From: an uncultured Myxococcales bacterium
Lineage (GTDB): Bacteria > Myxococcota_A > Polyangia > Polyangiales > Polyangiaceae
Direction: 5' to 3'
Assembly (NCBI GenBank): GCA_937949945.1
Contig: CALFEQ010000179.1
Span: forward strand, 62,001 to 126,000
DNA: 64,000 bases
A model generated the notes under the pieces. It made no database searches and had not been told where the DNA came from. It saw nothing but the letters and a program-made list of their open reading frames with translations. This document shows, one piece after another, positions 34,342-44,976 of this stretch. The position numbers and the translations under genes were made by a program. Each line of letters begins with the position of its first letter. The first letter of the stretch is position 1.

Positions 34342-35280
34342 ATGCCCACCCGCAAGAAGATCGGACTCATTGGCGCAGGCAACATCGGCGGCGAGCTCGC
34401 GCGGCTCTGCGCGAACAAAGAGCTCGGCGACGTCTTCCTCTTCGACATCCCTGCGAAGGAGAATTTCGCGAAGGGCAAGGCGCTCGACCTCGAGCAGAAC
34501 GGCGCCATCCTCGGCTACGACGCGAACATCAAGGGGACGGCGAACTGGGCCGATCTCGAGGGCGCCGACGTGCTCATCATCACGGCCGGCATCCCGCGCA
34601 AGCCCGGCCAGTCGCGTGACGACCTCGTCACGACGAACCTCCCGATCATCCGCGACGTCGCGAACAACGCGAAGAAGTACTGCCCGAACGCGTTCGCCAT
34701 CGTCATCTCGAACCCGCTCGATGCGATGGTCTACGAGTACAAGCGCGTCACCGGCTGCCCGAAGGAGAAGATCGTCGGCATGGCCGGCGTCCTCGACTCG
34801 GCCCGCTTCCAGCTCTTCCTCGCGCGTGAGGCCGGCGTCAGCGTGAAGGACGTCCGCGCGATGGTCCTCGGCGGCCACGGCGACGACATGGTCCCGGTGC
34901 TGTCGATGACGACGATCAACGGCGTCCCCGCGTCGACCCTCATCGCGAAGGACAAGCTCCAGGCGATCGTCGAGCGCACCCGCAAGGGCGGCGGCGAGAT
35001 CGTCAACCTCATGGGCACGAGCGCGTACTACGCGCCCGCCACCGCCGCCGTCGCGATGGCGGAGGCCTACCTCCTCGACCAGAAGCGCCTCCTCCCGTGC
35101 GCCGCGTACCTCGAGGGCGAGTACGGCTACAAGGACCTCTTCATGGGCGTCCCCGTCATCGTCGGCGGCAAGGGCGTCGAGAAGATCGTCGAGATCCCGC
35201 TCACCGAGGAGGAGAAGGGCATGCTCGCGAAGAGCGCCCAGAGCGTGCAGGCGGTCGTCGACATCGTGAAGAAGAGCTGA
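34342..35280 (+). CDS. mdh: Malate dehydrogenase
   Basis: The protein has 312 residues, of the LDH-like (NAD-dependent) type found in many bacteria. It interconverts malate and oxaloacetate in the TCA cycle. Motifs: KIGLIGAGNIGGELARLC (NAD-binding GxGxxG), LFDIPAKENFAKGKALDL, ADVLIITAGIPRKPGQSRDD (mobile loop Arg residues), VISNPLDAMVYE and VLGGHGDDMVPV (catalytic His, in GGHGD). The Arg-rich substrate loop RKPGQSR marks malate rather than lactate specificity. The ATG has GAGGAG just upstream. It is monocistronic, ended by a strong hairpin terminator. Confidence 0.96.
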   Translation: MPTRKKIGLIGAGNIGGELARLCANKELGDVFLFDIPAKENFAKGKALDLEQNGAILGYDANIKGTANWADLEGADVLIITAGIPRKPGQSRDDLVTTNLPIIRDVANNAKKYCPNAFAIVISNPLDAMVYEYKRVTGCPKEKIVGMAGVLDSARFQLFLAREAGVSVKDVRAMVLGGHGDDMVPVLSMTTINGVPASTLIAKDKLQAIVERTRKGGGEIVNLMGTSAYYAPATAAVAMAEAYLLDQKRLLPCAAYLEGEYGYKDLFMGVPVIVGGKGVEKIVEIPLTEEEKGMLAKSAQSVQAVVDIVKKS

Positions 35281-35300
35281 TCGCCGCTCGCAGCCGAATG

Positions 35301-35344
35301 ACGAAGGCCGGGGCGCGTGTCGCGCTTCCGGCCTTCGTTCATTT
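35301..35344 (+). terminator. Terminator of mdh
   Basis: An 11-bp perfect stem ACGAAGGCCGG (35301-35311) / CCGGCCTTCGT (35328-35338) encloses an inner stem GCGCG-TGT-CGCGC, followed by TCATTT. The spacing of 21 nt from the stop codon fits mdh. Confidence 0.85.
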
Positions 35345-35362
35345 GGACAGGGAGATCGATAT

Positions 35363-35487
35363 GGGTGCAGAATGCATCCAATCCTACCGATTTCAGGATG
35401 TGTGCAGGGTGCATTCAATCCTACCGACGTCAGGATGTGTGCAGGGTGCATTCAATCCTGCCGACGTCAGGATGTGTGCCTGGTGCT
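35363..35487. repeat. 37-bp tandem repeat, three full units plus a partial one
   Basis: Units start at 35363, 35400 and 35437, with a truncated fourth at 35474. Each contains GTGCATTCAATCCTACCGAC or close variants, and an inverted pair ATCCT...AGGAT spaced by 9 nt. Unit 1 differs at several positions; units 2 and 3 differ by one. There are no spacers between units, so it is not a CRISPR array. It lies between the mdh terminator and the next gene. Confidence 0.9.
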
Positions 35488-35578
35488 TCCGCCGGCCCGG
35501 CGGGTGCTGGCGAAGTCACGATGATGACCCCATCGGCTGGCTGGCTTTCGTGAGGCTCTCTCTCTCGCCGAAGAGTGG

Positions 35579-35584
35579 TAGGGT
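35579..35584 (+). promoter_or_regulatory. -10 element TAGGGT of the Big2-like lipoprotein
   Basis: TAGGGT in the context AGTGGTAGGGTCGGGG lies 7 nt before ATG 35592, so transcription should start at about the start codon. Confidence 0.4.
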
Positions 35585-35591
35585 CGGGGCG

Positions 35592-36323
35592 ATGTCGAGG
35601 CGTCTGCTCATCTTCCTTCTCGGCCTCCTCGGTTTGGTCGTCGTCGCCGCGAGCTGCTCGCATCCGGTGCAGCCCGTGCTCGAGGTGTCTCCGACCACGG
35701 CGACGCTGGTTCCGGGACAGACGTTGCAGCTCGTCGTGACGCGGCGGTTTCCGGGTGGGCCGATCGACGACGTGACCCATCGCGTGGTCTACACCTCGTC
35801 GAATCGAAACGTCGTGAGCGTCTCGAACGAGGGGCTCGTCACCGCCGGAGACGAGACGGGGAACGCCCTCGTCTGGATCGGCGACACGTCCAGCGATGCG
35901 GTCGTGACGGCGACCTTCAGCGTCGTTCACGGCGTCGATGGCGGCGAGCGGGTTCTTCGCGCGATCGTGGTCACGCCGAACCCGGCCACCATCACGGCCG
36001 GGCAGACGCTGCAGCTGTCCGCGCACGGGGTCTTCAGCGACGGCTCGATGGCCGACATGACGAGCTCCGTCACGTGGAGCTCTGCCCGTGACGACATCGC
36101 GACCGTCGACGCGAACGGGGTCGCCACCGGCGTCGCCGCCGGTCAGACGACGATCACGGCGACCGCCCCCGCGGTCACCACCATCGCGGCCGACGGCGGG
36201 GCTGATGATGGTGGCGCGAGCGCCGGCGCGGCCGATGCCGGTGAGGCGGACGACGGTGGGGCCGCCGACGGCGGGGCTGCGTCCGAGCTGGTCAAGGGCT
36301 CGACGGCCGTGACCGTTCAGTAG
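35592..36323 (+). CDS. Lipoprotein with two Big2-type immunoglobulin-like domains
   Basis: The protein has 243 residues. The frame is open from 35097, but ATG 35592 starts a lipoprotein signal (RRLLIFLLGLLGLVVVAASC, lipid Cys22). Two Big2-like domains follow, each with the marker strand: LEVSPTTATLVPGQTLQLVV with VVYTSSNRNVVSVSNEGLVT, and IVVTPNPATITAGQTLQLSA with VTWSSARDDIATVDANGVAT. The C-terminal 60 residues are Asp/Gly/Ala-rich (DDGGASAGAADAGEADDGG). Big2 domains are adhesive or spacer modules on cell surfaces. No catalytic domain. It is alone, upstream of sucCD. Confidence 0.85.
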   Translation: MSRRLLIFLLGLLGLVVVAASCSHPVQPVLEVSPTTATLVPGQTLQLVVTRRFPGGPIDDVTHRVVYTSSNRNVVSVSNEGLVTAGDETGNALVWIGDTSSDAVVTATFSVVHGVDGGERVLRAIVVTPNPATITAGQTLQLSAHGVFSDGSMADMTSSVTWSSARDDIATVDANGVATGVAAGQTTITATAPAVTTIAADGGADDGGASAGAADAGEADDGGAADGGAASELVKGSTAVTVQ

Positions 36324-36453
36324 GTCGTTCAGCCGAGCGGTGTTCGCCGTGACGTGGTAGCGTCGCGGGCCCCTACGTCTTCTTGGGGCCTGCACCCCAA
36401 CGCTCCGTTGCGTCGCCCTCGGGCGACTCGGACTCACGTTTTTGGAGGGTCGC

Positions 36454-38564
<2,111 letters not shown>

Positions 38565-38600
38565 ACGACCCGCGCGCTCTCACGCGCGGAAGGTGCATGC

Positions 38601-38628
38601 GGCGCCTTGGCCTTCGGGCCTTGGCGCC
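38601..38628. terminator. Possible bidirectional terminator between sucD and the oxidoreductase gene
   Basis: GGCGCC-TT-GGCC, a TTCG tetraloop, then GGCC-TT-GGCGCC: a stem with a TT/TT internal mismatch between two convergent genes. No long T-tract, so strength is uncertain. Confidence 0.5.
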
Positions 38629-38793
38629 GTTCGCATTTCCACTTTCGATGTGACGATTGGACGACAGGGAGTACAGGGCGCCTTCCGCCCGCGAGAACCT
38701 CGCGCGCACGCACGACGGGCACGCCGACGAGCCGACGGCGCGCGCGCCTTCCGGCGTGGACACGCAGCGCGGTGTCCGCAGCCGCCAGCGGAG

Positions 38794-40407
38794 TCAGACG
38801 AGCCCCACCTCCGTCCGCTCGAGCGCCAGCTCGAAGTCGGCGACCACGCGGCGAGCCGCGTTGAGGCCGGCGACGCCGAACACGTTGCCGGCCGGAGCGC
38901 TGCCGCGGCCGCACGTGTAGAGGCCGCCGATGGGCGTCGTGGGCGCCAGCCGATCGCCGAAGACGAACGTGTCGTCGACGTGGCCGAAGTGGCCGCGCGT
39001 GATCCCGAAGTGCGCCTCGATCTTCTTCGGATGGTAGAGCACGGCGTCGACCACGAGCGAACGCGCGCCCGGCGCGAAAACCTCGAGCGCGTCGAGCAGC
39101 GCCGCGGTGAAGCGCTCCTCTTCGGCCGCCCACGTCGAGCCCGCGATGTCGTACGGAGCCCACGGCACGAGGAGCGAGGCGGAGTGACGTCCTTCGGGAT
39201 CGCGGAGCGACTCGTCGGCCGCGGACGAAAAGACGCACTCGATCGGCGGCTCCGCGGGGATGCGGCCCGCGCTCGCATCGGCGAACGCGCGGCCGAGCGC
39301 GCGCACGGCGTCCTCTTCGCCGCCCGGCAGGAGGAACGTCGTCGCGCGGTGCTGTCCACGAGGCTCCGCGAGCGCCGCGAATCGCGGGAGCTCCGAGAAC
39401 GCGACGACGAGCTTCGCGATCCCGCCCGGTCGGGCGAAGCCGTCGATGCGACGCGTGTACTCCGCAGGGAATCGCTCGGGGCCCACGAGCGCGCGCAGGC
39501 GCCAGGGATCCGCGCTCGCGACGACGGCGCCGGTCTCGAGGAAGGAGCCGTCCGCGAGGACGACGCCCTTGACGGTGTTGCCCTCGACCTCGATCTTCGT
39601 GACCGCTGCGCCCGTCACGAGCTTCGCGCCTGCGGCCTGCGCGGCTTCGGCGAGCGCGCGGGCCAGCGCGTTCGGTCCGCCGACCGCGACGGCGTCCCGC
39701 CCGCCCGTCGCGGAGAGCGCGGCGTGACGTACGAGCAGCGCCGCGCCGCTGCCGGGCGTGTCCCACGACGCGAAGGAGCGTCCGAGCGCGTCGGCCGCGA
39801 GCGCGGCCTTCAAGAGGCCGCTCTGGATTCCGAAGCGTGCGACGTACTCGGCGAAGCTCCCGCGGCAGAGCGCGACGAAGACCTCGCGCAGCGCCGGCCG
39901 TACCCACGCCTCGGCGACCTCCTCGACCGGCATCGGCGCGGCGAGCCACGCCGGCGCGAGGTCGGAGACGAGCGCGTCGAGCTCGGCGTGCATCGCCTCG
40001 AGAGCGCGCGCGTCGTGCTCCGACAGGACCCCGCCGCTCGCCGCGCGCAGGCCTTCGTTGCCCGGGCCCGCGAGCAGGAACCGGCCCGGCGTCGTCGTCG
40101 GGACGAACATCGACGGGTCGCGCGGCGCGAGCGGCAGCGTCACGCCGAGCTGCGCCTGGAGCTCGGGGGGCACGAAACCGATGCGGTGCGCGCCCGTGTA
40201 CGCGGCGAGGCGCGGCGCCTTGGTGAACGGGTACTCCGTACGGTGGGTGCCGCCGAGGGCGGGCTTGTCTTCGACGACCTGAACCGAGAGGCCGGAGCGC
40301 GCGAGCACGAGCGCGCAGACGAGGCCGTTGACTCCGCCGCCGACCACGATGACGTCGCTCTCTTGCCGCGTCTCGGAGGAGTGCTCGGACGGAGGGCTCG
40401 CATGCAT
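38794..40407 (-). CDS. FAD-dependent oxidoreductase, CrtI/phytoene-dehydrogenase-like
   Basis: The protein has 537 residues. The frame is open far upstream, but that part is antisense to ndk, dapD and dapE; ATG 40405-40407 is the sensible start, 13-20 residues before the dinucleotide-binding loop DVIVVGGGVNGLVCALVLAR with its acidic end VVEDKPALGG. The C-terminal FAD motif is PIGGLYTCGRGSAPAGNVFG, then VAGLNAARRV. Overall plan matches CrtI-like amine/carotenoid oxidoreductases, which oxidise or isomerise hydrophobic polyenes or saturate prenyl chains. No other carotenoid or isoprenoid genes are nearby, so the substrate is unknown. Confidence 0.85.
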   Translation of the reverse strand: MHASPPSEHSSETRQESDVIVVGGGVNGLVCALVLARSGLSVQVVEDKPALGGTHRTEYPFTKAPRLAAYTGAHRIGFVPPELQAQLGVTLPLAPRDPSMFVPTTTPGRFLLAGPGNEGLRAASGGVLSEHDARALEAMHAELDALVSDLAPAWLAAPMPVEEVAEAWVRPALREVFVALCRGSFAEYVARFGIQSGLLKAALAADALGRSFASWDTPGSGAALLVRHAALSATGGRDAVAVGGPNALARALAEAAQAAGAKLVTGAAVTKIEVEGNTVKGVVLADGSFLETGAVVASADPWRLRALVGPERFPAEYTRRIDGFARPGGIAKLVVAFSELPRFAALAEPRGQHRATTFLLPGGEEDAVRALGRAFADASAGRIPAEPPIECVFSSAADESLRDPEGRHSASLLVPWAPYDIAGSTWAAEEERFTAALLDALEVFAPGARSLVVDAVLYHPKKIEAHFGITRGHFGHVDDTFVFGDRLAPTTPIGGLYTCGRGSAPAGNVFGVAGLNAARRVVADFELALERTEVGLV

Positions 40408-40554
40408 CGGTCCAGGCTGTACCACGTCCTTGCAGTTTCCGGCGGCCGATCCTAAAGGGCTATCGCGTCGAGCCTCGCGGCTCGGCGACTTTCGAAGAAG
40501 AACAACCGGTCGACCTTTCGACCCTTGCCCTCGGAATCCCGCGCGGAGCAAACC

Positions 40555-40986
40555 ATGGCTGTCGAACGAACGCTTTCCATCATCAAGCCCGATGCCGTCG
40601 AGAAGAAGAAGGCTGGCGCCATCCTCGCGATGCTCGAGGAGGCCGGTTTCAACATCATCGCGTGCAAGCGCATCCACCTCACGCGTGCGATGGCGGAGGG
40701 CTTCTACGCGGTCCACAAGGAGCGTCCGTTCTTCGGCGAGCTCGTGGAGTTCATGACCCGCTCGCCCGTGTTCGTCTCCGTGCTCGAGCGCGAGGACGCC
40801 GTCGCCCACTACCGCAAGGTCATGGGTGCGACCGATCCGGCGAAGGCGGAGGCGGGGACGATCCGCAAGCTCTACGGCACGAACGTCGGCGAGAACGCGG
40901 TCCACGGCTCGGACTCGCTCGAGAACGCGAAGAAGGAGATCGCGTTCTTCTTCCCGGCGTACGAGGTCGCGCCCGAGGCGGGCTGA
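40555..40986 (+). CDS. ndk: Nucleoside diphosphate kinase
   Basis: The protein has 143 residues, standard size. It balances NTP and dNTP pools by transferring the gamma phosphate through a phospho-His. Motifs: [29 protein letters not shown], and the active site [12 protein letters not shown] with His117. ATG 40555 has GGAG 9 nt upstream; the upstream extension to 40525 lacks family similarity. The tail VAPEAG is a short, family-variable end. It lies 42 nt before dapD and may be cotranscribed. Confidence 0.97.
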   Translation: MAVERTLSIIKPDAVEKKKAGAILAMLEEAGFNIIACKRIHLTRAMAEGFYAVHKERPFFGELVEFMTRSPVFVSVLEREDAVAHYRKVMGATDPAKAEAGTIRKLYGTNVGENAVHGSDSLENAKKEIAFFFPAYEVAPEAG

Positions 40987-41028
40987 TCGGCTCTTCGACG
41001 AGACTCGACGAGACGGGAGCGTACCGAG

Positions 41029-41856
41029 ATGAACCAGGAGGACCGCGCTCTGATCGAAGCGGCGTTCGCCGACCGCTCGAAGCTCAAGGACCCCGCGTAC
41101 TCGAGCGCGGTCGAGCGGACGATCGAACGGCTCGATCGCGGTGAGCTCCGCGTCGCCTCGCCTCCTTCCGAGCCCGACGGGCAGTGGGAGACGCACGCGT
41201 GGGTCAAGCAGGCCATCCTCCTCTACTTCGCCGTCCGCGGGATGGAGAAGATGGAGGTCGGTCCGTTCGAGTTCCACGACAAGATCCCGCTGAAGAAGGA
41301 CCTCGCGGGGCAGAACGTCCGCGTGGTCCCGCCGGGCGTCATCCGGTACGGTGCGTTCTGCGAGCCGGGCGTCATCGTGATGCCCGGCTACGTCAACATC
41401 GGCGCGCGCGTCGGGGCGGGCACGATGGTCGACACCTGGGCGACGGTCGGATCGTGCGCCCAGATCGGCAAGGACGTGCACCTCGCCGGCGGCGTCGGGA
41501 TCGGCGGCGTCCTCGAGCCGCCGGGAGCGCGGCCCGTCATCGTCGAGGACGGCGTCTTCGTCGGATCGCGCGCCGTCATCGTCGAAGGCATGCACGTCGG
41601 CAAGGAGGCCGTCATCGGCGCGGGCGTGGTCCTCACGTCGTCGACCCCCATCCTCGACGTGAGCGGTCCGGAGGTGGTCGAGCACCGGGGCAGCGTCCCG
41701 CCGCGCTCGGTCGTCATCCCGGGCGTCCGTACGAAGAAGTTCCCCGCCGGCGAGTTCGGCGTCCCCTGCGCGCTCATCATCGGCAAGCGGTCCGAGTCGA
41801 CCGACAGAAAGGTGAGCCTCAACGACGCGCTCCGCGACTTCGCGGTGCCCGTCTGA
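41029..41856 (+). CDS. dapD: 2,3,4,5-tetrahydropyridine-2,6-dicarboxylate N-succinyltransferase
   Basis: The protein has 275 residues, the normal length. It succinylates tetrahydrodipicolinate in lysine/meso-diaminopimelate synthesis. A helical N-terminal domain (residues 1-95, including DGQWETHAWVKQAILLYF) precedes a left-handed beta-helix of hexapeptide repeats: GVIVMPGYVNIGARVGAGTM, TWATVGSCAQIGKDVHLAGG, VGIGGVLEPPGARPVIVEDG, VFVGSRAVIVEGMHVGKEAV. The conserved KKFPAGEFGVPCALIIGKR marks the C-terminal end. It is followed after one base by dapE, the enzyme that later removes the succinyl group, so the operon covers both ends of the succinylase branch. Confidence 0.96.
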   Translation: MNQEDRALIEAAFADRSKLKDPAYSSAVERTIERLDRGELRVASPPSEPDGQWETHAWVKQAILLYFAVRGMEKMEVGPFEFHDKIPLKKDLAGQNVRVVPPGVIRYGAFCEPGVIVMPGYVNIGARVGAGTMVDTWATVGSCAQIGKDVHLAGGVGIGGVLEPPGARPVIVEDGVFVGSRAVIVEGMHVGKEAVIGAGVVLTSSTPILDVSGPEVVEHRGSVPPRSVVIPGVRTKKFPAGEFGVPCALIIGKRSESTDRKVSLNDALRDFAVPV

Positions 41857-41857
41857 C

Positions 41858-42979
41858 GTGCGCGCAGTGTCGATCGAATCGCGGCAGAAGCTCGAAGGAA
41901 GGACGCCGACGGACGCGGCGCTGGAGGAGACGCTCCTCTGGCTCTGCTCCATCCCGTCGCCGATCGGCGAAGAGAAACGGCTCTGCGACGAGGTCGAGAA
42001 GCGGCTCTCTCGCCGAGACCTCGCAGGGCCGATCCGCCGGTACGGCGACTCCATCGTCGTGCCGGTGATCCGCAAGCGCGAGCCCGGTCGCCCGCACGTC
42101 GCGCTCGTCGGCCACCTCGACACCGTTCGCACCGAGAACGGACCGGCGCGGTACGAGGACGGGCGCATCTACGGCGCGGGCGCCGCCGACATGAAGGCCG
42201 GTCTCGCGGTCATGATCGTCGCGGCCGAGCTCGCCGCGCCGCGCGTCGCCTGCGACCTCACGCTCGTCTTCTACGCGCGCGAGGAGGGCCCGTACCTCGA
42301 GAACGAGCTCGGGCCGGTGCTGGAGGCCGACGAGGACCTCCGCACGGTCGACCTCGCGGTCTGCCTCGAGCCCTCGGACAACCGGCTGCACCTCGGCTGC
42401 TGCGGATCGATCCACGCGACCGTCACGTTCGAGGGGAAGACCGGCCACTCGGCGCGGCCGTGGGAGGGCGAGAACGCGATCACGAAGGGAGCGGCCCTCC
42501 TCGGGCGGCTCGCGGCCCTGCGCCCGATCGAGCACGTCATCGACGGGTACGTGTACCGAACGGTCACGACCGTCACGCTCGCGAACGGGGGCCGCGGCCG
42601 CAACGTCGTCCCCGATCGGTTCACCCTGAACCTCAATCACCGCTTCGCCCCGAACACGTCGCTCGAGCAGGCGCAGGCGGACGTCCGCGCCCTCGTCGGC
42701 GAGGACGGGCACGTCGCGTTCACCGATCTGTCCCCGGCGGCGCCTCCGGCGGCGAGCCATCCGCTCGTCAAGAAGCTGATCGCGAGCGGCGTCCGTGGCG
42801 TCGAGCCGAAACAGGCGTGGACGGACGTGGCCCGCTTCTCGGCGCTGGGGATCCCGGCGGTCAACTTCGGTCCGGGCGAGAGCGCCCAGGCGCATCAGAG
42901 GAACGAGTCGACCGACTGCGCCCTCCTCTTCCAGGGGTATCGCATCCTGGTCGACTGGCTCGTCGGCATCGCGTCCTGA
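41858..42979 (+). CDS. dapE: Succinyl-diaminopimelate desuccinylase
   Basis: The protein has 373 residues from GTG 41858, one base after the dapD stop. This M20 metallopeptidase hydrolyses N-succinyl-LL-diaminopimelate. Motifs: IPSPIGEEKRLCDEVE, LVGHLDTVRTENG (metal His and catalytic Asp), YGAGAADMKAGLAVMI (bridging Asp), FYAREEGPYLENELGP (Glu-Glu pair), LEPSDNRLHLGCCGSIHATV and, at the end, NFGPGESAQAHQRNES with the last metal His. All zinc ligands are present. The GRGRNVVPDRFTLNLNHRFA segment is the dimerisation/lid region. Together with dapD it defines the succinylase route for peptidoglycan diaminopimelate. Confidence 0.92.
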   Translation: MRAVSIESRQKLEGRTPTDAALEETLLWLCSIPSPIGEEKRLCDEVEKRLSRRDLAGPIRRYGDSIVVPVIRKREPGRPHVALVGHLDTVRTENGPARYEDGRIYGAGAADMKAGLAVMIVAAELAAPRVACDLTLVFYAREEGPYLENELGPVLEADEDLRTVDLAVCLEPSDNRLHLGCCGSIHATVTFEGKTGHSARPWEGENAITKGAALLGRLAALRPIEHVIDGYVYRTVTTVTLANGGRGRNVVPDRFTLNLNHRFAPNTSLEQAQADVRALVGEDGHVAFTDLSPAAPPAASHPLVKKLIASGVRGVEPKQAWTDVARFSALGIPAVNFGPGESAQAHQRNESTDCALLFQGYRILVDWLVGIAS

Positions 42980-43016
42980 CGCGCGAAGAGACACGCCGTC
43001 GCGCTCGAAAAAAGGG

Positions 43017-43022
43017 TAGCCT
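43017..43022 (+). promoter_or_regulatory. -10 element TAGCCT of SH3-like lipoprotein 1
   Basis: TAGCCT in the context AAAAAAGGGTAGCCTGCGG lies 9 nt before ATG 43032. The A-run just upstream makes this the most AT-rich stretch of the gap. Confidence 0.4.
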
Positions 43023-43031
43023 GCGGTTCCC

Positions 43032-44045
43032 ATGAGGATCGTCAATCGCGGGACGGTCGGTCTCGTCGCCCTGATGTTCGTCGTGAGCTGCAACTCGCTC
43101 CTCGAGAAGCTGAAGAAGCGGGGAGAGGAGGCGGCGGCGGAAGAGGCGGGCGTGCCCGAGGCGAGCGTCGTCGTCGAAGAGGATGATTCCGGGATCACGC
43201 CGTCGCCCGAGCCCGCGCCCCCGGCGCTCGCGACGAACGAGGGTGACGTCGCGCGATTCCCCGACGAGACGAAGCTCCCCGACGTCAGCGCGACGACGCT
43301 CCGCGCGTACAACGTCCGCGAGTCGCCGAACGGCGAGCTCATCGTGAACATCCCCAAGGGCTGGGAGGTGACGCAGATCGCGCAGCGCGATCGCTACTTC
43401 CTCATCACCTTCGACGATCCGCGGGCGCCGGGAACCCGGCTGATGGGCTGGATCCACCGCGATGCGTTCAGCGCGGTCATCCCCGACGCCGGGTCGCTCA
43501 CGTGCCCCGAGGGCGAGGTCGCGCTCTTCGGGGACGCGCCCTTCTGCGGAAAGATCTGCAGCGCGGACGCGGACTGCCCGAGCGGTCAGGTGTGCAAGGG
43601 ATCCGCCGCGAAGCTCGTCAACGGGAAGCCCGGCGACAGCGTGACGATGTGCATCGTCTCGCACTCGCACGACGCGGGAGCGCCGCCGGCACCGCCGCCC
43701 ACACCGCCGACGCCGGAGGCGGACGCAGGCGGAGGCTCACGCGGGATCGTCCGCATCGTCAAAGACGCCGGCGCGCCCGCCACGGTCGACGCCGGACCGG
43801 CCCCCAACCCGGCTCCGAGCCCAGCTCCCGCGCCTTCCGGCCCGGCGCAGGACGTCGTCGCGCCCGGGGCGAACAACACGTGCCCGGCCAACTTCGTGTT
43901 CGTCAAGAAGACGGGCAAGTGCCACCGGCCGTGCACGAACGCCGTCAACGCGGAGCGCGAGTGCAAGAACAGGCCGTTTTACTGCATCAAGTGCGACAAC
44001 GAGACGAAGGTCGTCTGCGCCGAGTCGAAGACGCAGTGCAAGTGA
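43032..44045 (+). CDS. SH3-like lipoprotein with Cys-rich C-terminal modules, copy 1
   Basis: The protein has 337 residues with lipoprotein signal LVALMFVVSC (Cys20). After a Glu/Ala-rich helix (LEKLKKRGEEAAAEEAG) comes an SH3b-like domain: TTLRAYNVRESPNGELIVN, IPKGWEVTQIAQRDRYFLIT, LMGWIHRDAFSAV (about 95-155). A small Cys-rich module with four Cys follows (LTCPEGEVALFGDAPFCGKI, CSADADCPSGQVCKG). A Pro/Ala-rich linker contains RGIVRIVKDAG. A second Cys-rich module (CPANFVFVKKTGKCHRPC, then CKNRPFYCIKCDNETKVVC) ends the protein. SH3b domains often bind peptidoglycan. The next gene encodes a paralogue. Confidence 0.78.
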   Translation: MRIVNRGTVGLVALMFVVSCNSLLEKLKKRGEEAAAEEAGVPEASVVVEEDDSGITPSPEPAPPALATNEGDVARFPDETKLPDVSATTLRAYNVRESPNGELIVNIPKGWEVTQIAQRDRYFLITFDDPRAPGTRLMGWIHRDAFSAVIPDAGSLTCPEGEVALFGDAPFCGKICSADADCPSGQVCKGSAAKLVNGKPGDSVTMCIVSHSHDAGAPPAPPPTPPTPEADAGGGSRGIVRIVKDAGAPATVDAGPAPNPAPSPAPAPSGPAQDVVAPGANNTCPANFVFVKKTGKCHRPCTNAVNAERECKNRPFYCIKCDNETKVVCAESKTQCK

Positions 44046-44091
44046 GCTGCCGCTCGGTTCTCGTCCCTGTCGTTGATTCAGAGGTGATTCG

Positions 44092-44976
44092 ATGAGGCAC
44101 GTCGCCGTCGCGCTCTCCGCGATCGTCTTTGCATCCTCCTTCATCGGCTGCCCGCTCCTGAAGAAGAAGCTCCTCGACGACGATCCGGACACGGATCCCG
44201 AGGCGGCGCTCGTCGACGCCGCCACGGTGAAGGTGACGGGCACCGGCGCGAAGAACGAGGACCAGGTCCTTCGCTACGAGACGGAGACGGCCCTTCCGAA
44301 CGAGCCGGCGGTCATCTCCAACGACGGCATCGTCGCACGGACCTTCCCCGGCAACGGGGTGCCCGTCGCGCCGCTGCCGAAGGGGACGGCGGTCGTGAAG
44401 ATCGCGCGGTACCACAACACCGCCGTGCTCGTCTCGTTCGACGATCCCTCGGGGGACGGCTCCAAGCTGATCGGCTGGGTGCCTCCGAAGGCGTTCGAGG
44501 AGGCGGCGCCTGCGCCCACCGACACGCCCGCCGTGCCGACGGCGGAGGAGAAGAAGTCGCCACCCGAACCCGACCCGACGCCTCGACCTCCGCAGCCGAC
44601 CAACGTCGATGCCGGCGGTGGCGGCGGCAACGCCACGGTGGTCGATGCCGGCGGAGGCGGCGGCGGCAACACCACGGTGGTCGATGCCGGCGGCGGAGGC
44701 GGCGGCGGCGGTGGCAGCAAGGGGATCGTTCGCATCGTCCCCGATGCCGGCGGCGGTGGGAGCCAGAACAACCAGAACACCAAGCCCGACACCGACAAGA
44801 TCCCGCAGCCGCCGAAGGGCGTTCAGGCGGTCCCGCCGGTGAACGGGAAGTGCCCGGACAACTGGGCGCTGACTCAAGGCATGTGCCGGAAGAAGTGCAA
44901 CACGGACGCCGATTGCGATCGTGGCATCAAGTGCGCGGTGAAGAGCGGCGTCAAAGTCTGCACCTCCGACGGCTGA
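44092..44976 (+). CDS. SH3-like lipoprotein with Gly-rich repeats, copy 2
   Basis: The protein has 294 residues, with signal ending in SFIGC (Cys19). The SH3b-like region is GIVARTFPGNGVPVAPLPKG, TAVVKIARYHNTAVLVSFDD, KLIGWVPPKAFEE (about 75-145). The linker has three repeats of VVDAG or VDAG followed by 5-9 Gly and the shared motif KGIVRIVPDAG, which copy 1 also carries (RGIVRIVKDAG). The C-terminal module is Cys-rich: CPDNWALTQGMCRKKC, NTDADCDRGIKC, KSGVKVC. The order of domains is the same as in copy 1 except for the loss of the first Cys module. It starts 46 nt after copy 1, so probably they form one transcript. Confidence 0.75.
   Translation: MRHVAVALSAIVFASSFIGCPLLKKKLLDDDPDTDPEAALVDAATVKVTGTGAKNEDQVLRYETETALPNEPAVISNDGIVARTFPGNGVPVAPLPKGTAVVKIARYHNTAVLVSFDDPSGDGSKLIGWVPPKAFEEAAPAPTDTPAVPTAEEKKSPPEPDPTPRPPQPTNVDAGGGGGNATVVDAGGGGGGNTTVVDAGGGGGGGGGSKGIVRIVPDAGGGGSQNNQNTKPDTDKIPQPPKGVQAVPPVNGKCPDNWALTQGMCRKKCNTDADCDRGIKCAVKSGVKVCTSDG
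44607..44720 (+). repeat. Three tandem coding repeats (VDAG-polyGly) within copy 2
   Basis: Each unit reads GTCGATGCCGGCGG, then GGC-rich sequence, and units 1 and 2 continue to AACNCCACGGTG. Unit lengths differ slightly because the poly-Gly run varies (5, 6 and 9 Gly). Likely grown by replication slippage. Confidence 0.8.

Noticed and set aside
35363..35487. CRISPR array
   Set aside because: The 37-bp units are directly adjacent, with no spacers, and no cas genes are nearby.
40408..42168. N-terminal extension of the FAD oxidoreductase frame
   Set aside because: It lies antisense to ndk, dapD and dapE, has low-complexity sequence and no family similarity; the normal start is at 40407.
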